Source: Opitutaceae bacterium
Lineage (GTDB): Bacteria > Verrucomicrobiota > Verrucomicrobiia > Opitutales > Opitutaceae
DNA: 64,000 nt
Direction of reading: 5' to 3'
Assembly: GCA_015075305.1 (NCBI GenBank)
Contig: JABTUS010000001.1
Location: forward strand, 868,001-932,000
The notes beneath the pieces were generated by a model. The model was not told the DNA's origin. It worked only from the letters and a program-made list of their open reading frames with translations, and ran no database searches. Shown here piece after piece: positions 57,622-64,000 of this stretch. Both the position numbers and the translations under genes were made by a program. The first letter of the stretch is position 1. Every line of letters begins with the position of its first letter.

Positions 57622-57768
57622 GGTGTCTTTCACGACCACCTTCACCACTGCCACGTCCTGGGGGGATGGTCGATTCCTGCGGCAAGCTTTTCGCTCCTGT
57701 CCTCGGAATCGACCAATCCTTCCTCCGGCTACGCAGCTGACTGTCCACTAAACCGAGGCAATCACAGA

Positions 57769-57906
57769 GAGTTTACGTTTCCGACCGCTGGCGGTCGAGT
57801 GCGGCTTTCTGTGACCGAAGATGCGTTGACACCGTACGGGGGGCTGGTGCCTTGGGCGGCGTATACCAAACATATAGGCATCGCCGAGAACCTTGCGGCA
57901 ACCTGA
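57769..57906 (+). pseudogene. IS1380-type transposase, N-terminal fragment
   Basis: Forty-five residues, EFTFPTAGGRVRLSVTEDALTPYGGLVPWAAYTKHIGIAENLAA, match the start of IS1380-type transposases (beta strand, then TPYGGL and a helix). There is no clear start codon, and it ends where the IS1634-like remnant begins on the other strand. Confidence 0.5.
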
Positions 57907-58483
57907 CCGAACAGCGCCTCTTTCTGGGCAAGCAGTAGATCGAGGCATCGGTAGAGTGTGGCAGGTTGTGCGGAGCGTTCATCGACGCCGAGCAGATCCG
58001 GCAGGGCGCTCGTGCCAAACCACTGCCGGTGCAGCCGCCATTCGGACCCCGGTGCCAGCAGTCGATAGATCGCAAGAACGCGCAGCACCTTTTCCCAGTC
58101 CGTTCCTCCCGGCTGCAGCCGAACCTCTCGCGGAAAAACTCATCGAGATGAAGCTGCCGCCACAGCGAATCGGCCAGCCAGCACGCTCCCCACTGCCGCG
58201 GACGCTCCAGACTCATTGCGCTCAACCTCACCCGCACCGCGTCCACCTCGCCAGACGTCAGCTCTCGATCCTCCGGCCACAAGGCCATCTGCCTCATCGT
58301 TCCGCTGTTTTCATCGAGCACGCTCACCGCTTTCTCCCACGACTCCTTTTTGTCGGTCGTTCACCTCCCGAGATAAAGCACATGATGATGCACCACGCGT
58401 CCTCCTACCCGCCGACTCTCCACGATCGACCAGCTGCGGTGACCCTTCCCATTCTTGCGCCGAACCCGACACTTCAAGTGCAT
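57890..58483 (-). pseudogene. IS1634-type transposase, N-terminal fragment, frameshifted
   Basis: From ATG 58483: MHLKCRVRRKNGKGHRSWSIVESRRVGGRVVHHHVLYLG, then EVNDRQ in a shifted frame, then KESWEKAVSVLDE, the IS1634 opening. Two opposite small indels near 58360-58380 explain the shift. SLERPRQWGACWLADSLWRQLHLDEFFRERFG follows, and after another shift near 58090 comes YRLLAPGSEWRLHRQWFGTSALPDLLGVD...LYRCLDLLLAQKEALFGQVAARFS. The catalytic half is missing. Confidence 0.75.
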
Positions 58484-58753
58484 GCACTCACTTTACCTTC
58501 CCACGCTCACCTTGCATAGAGGGTAGGTCGGGCCTACACGCCCTTTTGAAAAATCCACCCCTGCCTCGCAGACACTTACGCACCAATACCACCCAAAAAT
58601 CGTCAATTCATCACTCCAGTTGGCGAAGCCGGGGTAACTGGACAGCCGTGGATGAAGGAGATACTCGCTCTCGCCCACTGTTATTGCAAGAACATGCGAT
58701 TTTGCTCGAAATCTCCGTCGAACCCGCCAAAATACTCCAAATCCCAAGAATCT
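58484..58753. other. 270-bp region upstream of the histidine kinase
   Basis: Contains the outer end of the IS1634 remnant and the kinase's leader. I see one small palindrome (GTAGGTCGGGCCTAC, about 58526-58540) but no clear promoter and no gene. Confidence 0.3.
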
Positions 58754-60760
58754 ATGAGCCCCATCCTCAACGCTACGACAATCGCCGCAACTACCCTGTC
58801 CGCCCTATTCGTACTGCTTTCGAATCACAGGCGACGTGGGAACCGTGCCCTTTCACTTGGCATTTTTCTCGTTGGAGTTTGGACAGCCTTTCGCTATACA
58901 AGTGTACTGAATCCGCACAATAGCACATGGTTTTATTTATGTCTATCCATAGGCCCACTCATATTAGCCCAATTGATTATCTGCGTTGAATGCATATCCT
59001 ACGACAGAATCCTACCTCGCGATCCACTGCTTATAATAATACTTTCGATTGCATTAACCCTGCCACTCTTACCTTGGCAAAATTCATTTGCATATACCGA
59101 AAATCATGCCATAAGGAACGGCATCGGATACTATACGTATATAATTCTAAGCCTTTTATGCTATTTCGGCTCGTGCATATTGTGGACTATCCGAATCTTC
59201 CGCTTGGGCAAACCAGCAAACACCGAACTCCGCGTCTTGGTCTACCCCTCAATAGTTCTCGGCGTATCGATTTGCGTACTGATGCTCATACGGCCCATTG
59301 TTCGAGAGAAAATGCCGAGCGAATCATCTCACCTACTTGTGCTTGGGTTTGTCATATACCTATCATATAGTTTCATAACCTCCTCAGTGCTCGACACTCG
59401 TCACTTCTTTCGAGTTGCCGCCAGAGCATCACTAACAATCATTTCTTCGGTTACAATAGTATATGCAATTCATAAGCTTCTTCCTGTAACAATGTCTCTT
59501 TGGGCAATTGCACTCATGGCTAGCACGCTTGCGTTGCTCATGAGACGAACCATTTCGGAATTGAACGCGAGGTGGGTGAGATCTAGCAATATAGAGGTGC
59601 TCGCACAGTCATGTGTCATCGATACAATTAACACTACCATCTGTGAATCACAATTGACTACTAGGCTTCGTGAGATCTTGAGCCAATGGGGAACATCGCG
59701 AGCTTATGTTTCTTCATCGCTCAATGACTATTTCGACATCGACGAGCTGCCTTCAAGTCTGGCAAAATCACTAGCGAATGAACTTAAAGCAAGTCAATGG
59801 CTAACTCCAAAGCGCGTGCGCAAGATGTCGGGAAACGCCGTCCACCACTCGTTAATTCAATTTCTTGCTAGAAACAAACTTGGGATTGTGGTATCCAGCA
59901 GAGGGCCATCTCCAGTTGTTATCGCGCTTGAGAGACGCGCTAATTTGAAACCGTTTACCCGTGTTGAGGCGGAGCAACTACTGGAGTTTGCCTCACTCGC
60001 AGAACTCGCGTTTGTGAAAGTGCGACTGCTCGCGCAGCTAGCCCATTCAGATCGGCTGGCCACCTTGGGGACTCTATGCGCAAGTTTTGCGCATGAGATT
60101 CGAAACCCTCTTTTTGCAATCAGGACATTCGCGCAATTGCTGCCATCCCACTATGAAAGCCCGGAATTTAGGCTGCGGTTCTCCAAGACTGTAGATGAGG
60201 AAGCAGGCAGAATGGAGATGTTACTGACCGACATGATGGACCTGTCAAAACCTCGCCAACTGCATCTCGAACCGACCCATATTAATGAACTTCTCTTGAG
60301 CATGTTCGACGTAATCTCGCACCGAGGACGTACTCTGGATACGGTGCTCGAGTACGCTATGGATTCCACCCACGATTTTGTCGAAACAGACCCCACCGCT
60401 ATCAAGCAGATCATTTTGAATCTGTCCGCAAATGCCATTCAAGCACAGAAGGAGTCTCGACGTGCACGCATGCTGAAGATCGCCACATCCAACACTCCCC
60501 ATGGATTAGAAATCGCGGTCAGTGACAATGGCCCCGGCATTCCGCCGCGAATGCGTAAGAAGCTGTTTGTCCATTATCAAACAGGAAAGACCGATGGCAA
60601 CGGGCTTGGTCTGTCGATATGCCGAGAACTCGTAACCAACCTGGGGGGCAACTTGTCCTTAGATCCCTACGTTCACGGGATTGGTGCAACTTTTAGAATC
60701 GTTTTACCGATGACACAGGATCCATCGTCCAATACCACAAACGCCAAACCGGCAACCTGA
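58754..60760 (+). CDS. Orphan membrane sensor histidine kinase
   Basis: A 668-residue kinase. The N-terminal 280 residues hold about eight membrane helices (for example AATTLSALFVLLSNH, LCLSIGPLILAQLIICV, LLIIILSIALTLPLL, YTYIILSLLCYFGSCILW). A GAF-like region follows (about 310-420). The kinase core has the H-box SFAHEIRNPLFAIRTFAQ with His447, N-box NLSANAIQA, G1 DNGPGIP and G2 GNGLGLSICRELV. The layout resembles PrsK-type kinases of exopolysaccharide/PEP-CTERM systems, but this is architecture only. No response regulator is adjacent. Codons are visibly more AT-rich than the flanking genes, suggesting transfer. Start ATG 58754; a longer frame starting at 58652 lacks support. Confidence 0.88.
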   Translation: MSPILNATTIAATTLSALFVLLSNHRRRGNRALSLGIFLVGVWTAFRYTSVLNPHNSTWFYLCLSIGPLILAQLIICVECISYDRILPRDPLLIIILSIALTLPLLPWQNSFAYTENHAIRNGIGYYTYIILSLLCYFGSCILWTIRIFRLGKPANTELRVLVYPSIVLGVSICVLMLIRPIVREKMPSESSHLLVLGFVIYLSYSFITSSVLDTRHFFRVAARASLTIISSVTIVYAIHKLLPVTMSLWAIALMASTLALLMRRTISELNARWVRSSNIEVLAQSCVIDTINTTICESQLTTRLREILSQWGTSRAYVSSSLNDYFDIDELPSSLAKSLANELKASQWLTPKRVRKMSGNAVHHSLIQFLARNKLGIVVSSRGPSPVVIALERRANLKPFTRVEAEQLLEFASLAELAFVKVRLLAQLAHSDRLATLGTLCASFAHEIRNPLFAIRTFAQLLPSHYESPEFRLRFSKTVDEEAGRMEMLLTDMMDLSKPRQLHLEPTHINELLLSMFDVISHRGRTLDTVLEYAMDSTHDFVETDPTAIKQIILNLSANAIQAQKESRRARMLKIATSNTPHGLEIAVSDNGPGIPPRMRKKLFVHYQTGKTDGNGLGLSICRELVTNLGGNLSLDPYVHGIGATFRIVLPMTQDPSSNTTNAKPAT

Positions 60761-60774
60761 ATACTGCTAATCTT

Positions 60775-61326
60775 TCACCAACGCCTTTGCGCACCATCTG
60801 GTGTGAACATGATCCCTCTGGGCAGTCGGTCAAGGGGAGTGAATAGTTCCTCAACGGTGATCGAATGCTCTGTGGCGTTGGTTGCCAAAAATCGTACTTT
60901 AATTGAGATATTGGCACGTGCGAACCCTTGACCGGTACCGTGTAATGTTATTTTTCTAGGAGTACGACCTGAAGGGATGCCATTGACTACAACAACCGCA
61001 CCCGCCGGATTGGATTCAAGGAAGATCGCAAATTCTCCCGGCGCAAGAGTCGGTGGAGCAATTTCCTTCATTTCTTCCTCCCGAACGGTCCTCTCTGAAG
61101 ACGGGGAGCTCGCAGGTGGCACCTGAATAGAGGGCTCAACCACTTTGTGCTGAGCGATTTCGTGTGACTCTGGCAGCGGCTCATAATTAGCCGAGCTAGG
61201 CGTGGAGCGCGGTGTAGTCGAAAATGTACCGCAACCCTGCATGACAAGCATTGTTAGCGCTGAAAGCGCCAACCTCGCTTCCCAGTGCCACAGACTCCAG
61301 TGCTTCTCCACTATCGCAAGTTCCAA
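60775..61326 (-). CDS. PEGA-domain lipoprotein
   Basis: A 183-residue protein with a type II signal peptide: hydrophobic ALSALTMLVMQGC with a lipobox-like VMQGC at Cys32. A Ser/Pro-rich linker follows (about residues 35-90), then a beta sandwich APGEFAIFLESNPAGAVVVVNGIPSGRTPRKI, the PEGA pattern (surface-layer-like repeat binding cell-wall polymers). The start is uncertain: TTG 61326 or GTG 61311; both keep the signal peptide. It converges with the kinase gene, 14 bp apart, and lies 4 bp downstream of the small gene 61331-61555. Confidence 0.65.
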   Translation of the reverse strand: MELAIVEKHWSLWHWEARLALSALTMLVMQGCGTFSTTPRSTPSSANYEPLPESHEIAQHKVVEPSIQVPPASSPSSERTVREEEMKEIAPPTLAPGEFAIFLESNPAGAVVVVNGIPSGRTPRKITLHGTGQGFARANISIKVRFLATNATEHSITVEELFTPLDRLPRGIMFTPDGAQRRW

Positions 61327-61330
61327 TTCA

Positions 61331-61555
61331 TTAGCCTTCTTCGATATCGGACAGCGAGGAACTAGAGTTATCGCTTCGAATCAAGCGCATAACGTTCTGG
61401 ATAAAACTAATCGCATATTCCTGCATCAAGTCAACATCGCTTGCTGGCCCAGGAAGAAAATTCACAGGTACATCCAATGCCGACATTGCGCGAAACTCCT
61501 GCTTCGGTCGTGAGTCAAACACCGTCAGGCAATGCTCAAACTTTCCCTCGCACAT
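61331..61555 (-). CDS. Small protein of unknown function
   Basis: Seventy-four residues (MCEGKFEHCLTVFDSRPKQEF, then ending RSDNSSSSLSDIEEG) with an acidic, Ser-rich tail. No domain recognised. It lies immediately upstream of the lipoprotein gene and 23 bp from the divergent MoxR gene, so both must share the short gap for promoters. It may be real because of the tight spacing to the lipoprotein gene, but it could also be a leader peptide or a false call. Confidence 0.45.
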   Translation of the reverse strand: MCEGKFEHCLTVFDSRPKQEFRAMSALDVPVNFLPGPASDVDLMQEYAISFIQNVMRLIRSDNSSSSLSDIEEG

Positions 61556-61578
61556 GTTCGTGATTCCTGCGAGGGTTG

Positions 61579-62556
61579 ATGCGCCTTTACTCTATGCTCT
61601 CCGGTCCCGCTTGGTCACAGAAACTGCGTGATGAAATCGCCCTGGCCGTCATCGGTCAGGATCTGGTCGTAGAACGTCTCCTTGTCGCTTTGTTATCGAA
61701 TGGGCACGTCCTTCTGGAGGGAATGCCCGGCCTCGCCAAGACCCTCCTCATCAAATCATTGGGCACCACCTTGGGCGTGCAGTTTGAACGCATCCAATTC
61801 ACCCCCGATCTCCTCCCAAGCGATGTCGTCGGCACGATGATCTTTTCCCCAAAAGACGGTACTTTCCAGGTCCACCGAGGTCCGATTTTCGCCAATCTTG
61901 TCCTAGCTGATGAGATCAACCGCGCCCCGGCAAAGGTTCAAAGCGCACTACTGGAGGGCATGCAGGAGCGGCAGGTTACAATAGGCGGAAGCACTCACCC
62001 GCTCCCGGAGCCATTCCTCGTCATGGCCACTCAGAATCCTGTGGAACAAGAAGGCACCTATCCGCTGCCCGAGGCACAAACTGACCGATTTCTTTTCAAG
62101 CTGCTTGTCGGCTATCCCTCCGCGGATGAGGAGGCGTTGATGCTGGCCCGGTGGGGACAGTTGACAAAGAATCCGACTTTGAAGGCAGTCTCCAGTGGAG
62201 ACGAACTCCTCTCGCTGCGCACATGCGTCGACCAGATCCATGTCTCTCCTGCGGTGGAGGCATACATCCTCGCACTGGTCCGCGCAACGCGGGCATTGAC
62301 GGTTGCCGATGACAAGGGATTCCGCCTTCTCACTTTCGGCGCGTCTCCCCGGGCATCCCTTGCTCTCTACACGGCCAGCCGGGCCCTCTCATGGCTCCGT
62401 GGAACTGATTATGTCAGCCCCGCCCTTGTGCAGGAAATCGCACCCGATGTGCTGCGCCACCGCATTGGACTGACGTATGAGGCGGAAGCCGTCGAGCAAA
62501 CGACTGACAAAATCATCACACAGGTTTTGGAGAAGACCGCCGTGCCCGTTCTTTAG
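61579..62556 (+). CDS. MoxR-family AAA+ ATPase
   Basis: Chaperone-like ATPase that, with a VWA protein, inserts metals or remodels protein complexes. The 325-residue protein has Walker A GMPGLAKTLL (about 48-57), the MoxR signature RIQFTPDLLPSDVVGT, Walker B NLVLADEINRAPAKVQSALLEGMQERQVT, sensor MATQNPVEQEGTYPLPEAQTDRF and C-terminal SPRASLALYTASRA. ATG 61579 follows GAGGG; a TTG lies one codon upstream. It heads a MoxR-DUF58-VWA cluster. Confidence 0.95.
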   Translation: MRLYSMLSGPAWSQKLRDEIALAVIGQDLVVERLLVALLSNGHVLLEGMPGLAKTLLIKSLGTTLGVQFERIQFTPDLLPSDVVGTMIFSPKDGTFQVHRGPIFANLVLADEINRAPAKVQSALLEGMQERQVTIGGSTHPLPEPFLVMATQNPVEQEGTYPLPEAQTDRFLFKLLVGYPSADEEALMLARWGQLTKNPTLKAVSSGDELLSLRTCVDQIHVSPAVEAYILALVRATRALTVADDKGFRLLTFGASPRASLALYTASRALSWLRGTDYVSPALVQEIAPDVLRHRIGLTYEAEAVEQTTDKIITQVLEKTAVPVL

Positions 62557-62597
62557 GTCATGTTCGAGTTCCAGACAACGATTACAGGTTTAGGTCC

Positions 62598-63530
62598 GTG
62601 ACAGCCAGACTCAATAGTCCAAGCGCATCGTCAACGGCTTCCTCCCTCGCCCTCCTGCGCCAATTGGAGTGGCGGGTTCGGCATGCCGTGGAGAATGTTC
62701 TGAGCGGGGAATATCGATCCGCACTCAGAGGTCGCGGAATGGAATTCGACCAAGTGGTCCGTTACGAATTTGGAGACGATGTCCGCGATATCGACTGGAA
62801 TGTCACCGCACGCCTGGGAGAACCGTATCGAAAAAAGTACATCGAGGAACGCGAGGTCACGGTGCTGGTTCTTTTCGAGGACACCCCAAGCCTTCAGTTT
62901 GGTTCCGGTGTCACCTCAAAACGCGACGCCCTGCTCGAACTGGCCGGACTGGTCATGATGCTGGGCGCCATTAACCGGGATCGCGTGGGTTTCGTGCACG
63001 CTACTCCGAAAGGTTATTACTTCCGTGAGCCTGTTCGCAATCGTGGGGCCATCATGTATTCAGCTGCAACCCTGCTTGCAAGCCCGCCTCCTTCGATGGT
63101 CTCCATGACTTTCGATGCAAATCCCGGGCAGCCTGTTCTCGATATCCCCTGGAAACTACTATCGCGAGCAGCTCCAAAGCACTCCGTCTTCATCTGGCTC
63201 GGCGACTTTCCCCCCCGCTCGAGTCCACCTGGCTGGACAATCTTCAATCGGCGCTTCCAGACATTGGGGTTTCGCATTGACGACCCATGGGAGCATGAAC
63301 TGCCACATGGAGAGCAATTCAGCGCATTCGATCCCACCCAGGGTCGTCTGGTCACAATTGAGGGATCTGCGGATGAACGCGATGCGCTGGCGGAATGGGG
63401 CAGGCGGCGCGACGACGCATGGTTCCGCCTTTTTCCCGATCCGCAATCTCGCCTGATTGTCTCAACTGAGGACAATCGATTGGAGGCGCTGGTCAGTTTC
63501 TTTCGATCACGAATGCGAGCGCGTCGATGA
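62598..63530 (+). CDS. DUF58 domain protein of the MoxR/Bat cluster
   Basis: A 310-residue DUF58 protein with the typical beginning LLRQLEWRVRHAVENVLSGEYRSALRGRGMEFDQVVRYEFGDDVRDIDWNVTARLGEPYRKKYIEEREVTV and a degenerate VWA-like fold (LVLFEDTPSL). Start GTG 62598, 41 bp after moxR. The stop overlaps the next gene's ATG. Such proteins are thought to link the MoxR ATPase to membrane VWA partners. Confidence 0.93.
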   Translation: MTARLNSPSASSTASSLALLRQLEWRVRHAVENVLSGEYRSALRGRGMEFDQVVRYEFGDDVRDIDWNVTARLGEPYRKKYIEEREVTVLVLFEDTPSLQFGSGVTSKRDALLELAGLVMMLGAINRDRVGFVHATPKGYYFREPVRNRGAIMYSAATLLASPPPSMVSMTFDANPGQPVLDIPWKLLSRAAPKHSVFIWLGDFPPRSSPPGWTIFNRRFQTLGFRIDDPWEHELPHGEQFSAFDPTQGRLVTIEGSADERDALAEWGRRRDDAWFRLFPDPQSRLIVSTEDNRLEALVSFFRSRMRARR

Positions 63531-64000
63531 GCGATCTCACCCTCCATTCTCCCTCATGGCTTGCGCTCCTGCTGGCGCTTCCTCTCCTTGCGTGGCTCCG
63601 CCGCAGGCGCCCGGTCAGCGTGCTTTTCGTCCCATTCGCCGCATCCTGGCATCGACGCCCGCGTTTCACCCCATCACGCCTGCCCGGGTTCCTTGCGATT
63701 GCCGGACTGGCCCTGCTCATAGTCGCGGCTGCCCGCCCTCAGCGAATCGATGAACGACGCGAGACCAAGTCCCAGGGATACGATCTGATTCTGGCGATTG
63801 ACTTGTCAGGCTCGATGCTTTCGGAGGATTTTGAACGCAATGGCCAGCGGATAAACCGACTTCAGGTCATCAAGCCCGTCATCCAGGCGTTCATCAGCAG
63901 GCGCCCTGCCGACCGCATTGGGATCGTCATTTTTTCCGGTCGCGCCTACACCCTGTCTCCCCTGACTTTTGATCATGACTGGCTGGCTCGTCAGGTGGAG
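63527..64000 (+). CDS. VWA-domain membrane protein (BatA-like), cut by window edge
   Basis: Visible part is 158 residues. Two membrane helices (SWLALLLALPLLAWL and FLAIAGLALLIVAAA) bracket a basic segment, and the VWA domain starts with DLILAIDLSGSMLSEDF, the MIDAS motif DxSxS. It continues RPADRIGIVIFSGRAYTLSPLT to the window edge. ATG 63527 overlaps the DUF58 stop as ATGA. Topology and order match the BatA-type subunit. Confidence 0.93.
   Translation, partial: MSDLTLHSPSWLALLLALPLLAWLRRRRPVSVLFVPFAASWHRRPRFTPSRLPGFLAIAGLALLIVAAARPQRIDERRETKSQGYDLILAIDLSGSMLSEDFERNGQRINRLQVIKPVIQAFISRRPADRIGIVIFSGRAYTLSPLTFDHDWLARQVE

Larger units (their letters stand above)
53458..57747 (-). mobile_element. 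IS3-family element remnant, interrupted by a transposon
   Basis: The IS3 copy spans orfA (57268-57621), the start of orfB (57114-57271) and the distal orfB remnant (53458-53602). A likely outer end TGGACAGTCAGCTGCG reads inward from 57747; the other end is lost where it joins the IS4 fragment at about 53457. The insertion at CGTAG split orfB. Confidence 0.75.

Noticed and set aside
57268-57654. OrfA plus a -1 frameshift to OrfB as an active IS3 transposase
   Set aside because: orfB is cut by the transposon and its distal part has lost the first catalytic Asp; there is an ATGA stop-start instead of a slippery A6G site.
52656-58753. CRISPR array, toxin-antitoxin pair or other defence genes in the accessory region
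   Set aside because: I looked for repeat-spacer spacing, small paired ORFs and typical nuclease/ATPase motifs. Only transposon and IS fragments are visible, and the AAA+ ATPase belongs to the transposon by boundaries.

Overview
The window is about 60% GC and most resembles a verrucomicrobial chromosome, probably Opitutaceae-like. I infer this from the protein sequences, the gene order around tuf/rpoBC/S10/spc and a tandem C-terminal domain of the kind common in secreted verrucomicrobial proteins. No 16S rRNA is present, so the assignment is tentative.

Layout. (1) 1-7626, minus strand: a citrate synthase cut by the window edge, a hisD-hisC-hisB-hisH histidine cluster, a secreted LolA/LppX-like protein, guaA and a tiny membrane-anchored zinc-ribbon protein. 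(2) 7740-40245, minus strand: a nearly unbroken block of about 32 kb carrying the translation and transcription machinery. Read in the direction of transcription it runs tRNA-Thr, tuf, tRNA-Trp, secE, nusG, rplK, rplA, rplJ, rplL, rpoB, rpoC, then rpsL, rpsG, fusA, the S10 and spc ribosomal genes, secY, a degenerate adenylate-kinase-like gene, map, rpsM, rpsK, rpsD, rpoA, rplQ. Hairpins followed by T-tracts lie inside this block (rplO/secY, rpsD/rpoA, rplL/rpoB) and after rpoC, so it is probably several adjustable transcription units. (3) 40357-44990, minus: a TPR protein, an ExbB-like and an ExbD-like protein and a TonB-position protein. The ExbB- and ExbD-like proteins lack residues known to carry protons in their families. 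(4) 45091-46379, plus: SufE-like and TatD-like genes. (5) 46398-51581, minus: clpB and a secreted metzincin protease. (6) 51864-52655, plus: a GT2 glycosyltransferase.

(7) 53078-58483 is a graveyard of mobile elements: IS4-, IS3-, IS1380- and IS1634-type fragments. A decayed 3,506-bp transposon (DD35E transposase, AAA+ ATPase, zinc-ribbon and accessory proteins) sits inside the IS3 orfB. Its ends are unusually clear: TGT...ACA inverted repeats, a perfect 5-bp target duplication (CGTAG), and matching subterminal repeats about 81 bp from each end. Removing the element and one CGTAG copy restores the IS3 reading frame exactly.

(8) 58754-61555: an orphan membrane histidine kinase with visibly lower GC, convergent with a PEGA-type lipoprotein gene and a small unknown gene. 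(9) 61579-64000, plus: the start of a MoxR-DUF58-VWA (Bat-like) operon, cut by the window edge.

I did not find a CRISPR array or a recognisable defence system. The observations most worth follow-up are the transposon-in-IS3 structure, the adenylate-kinase-like ORF kept inside the spc operon without its P-loop and LID, and the ExbB/ExbD pair with E-to-Q, T-to-A and D-to-N changes.
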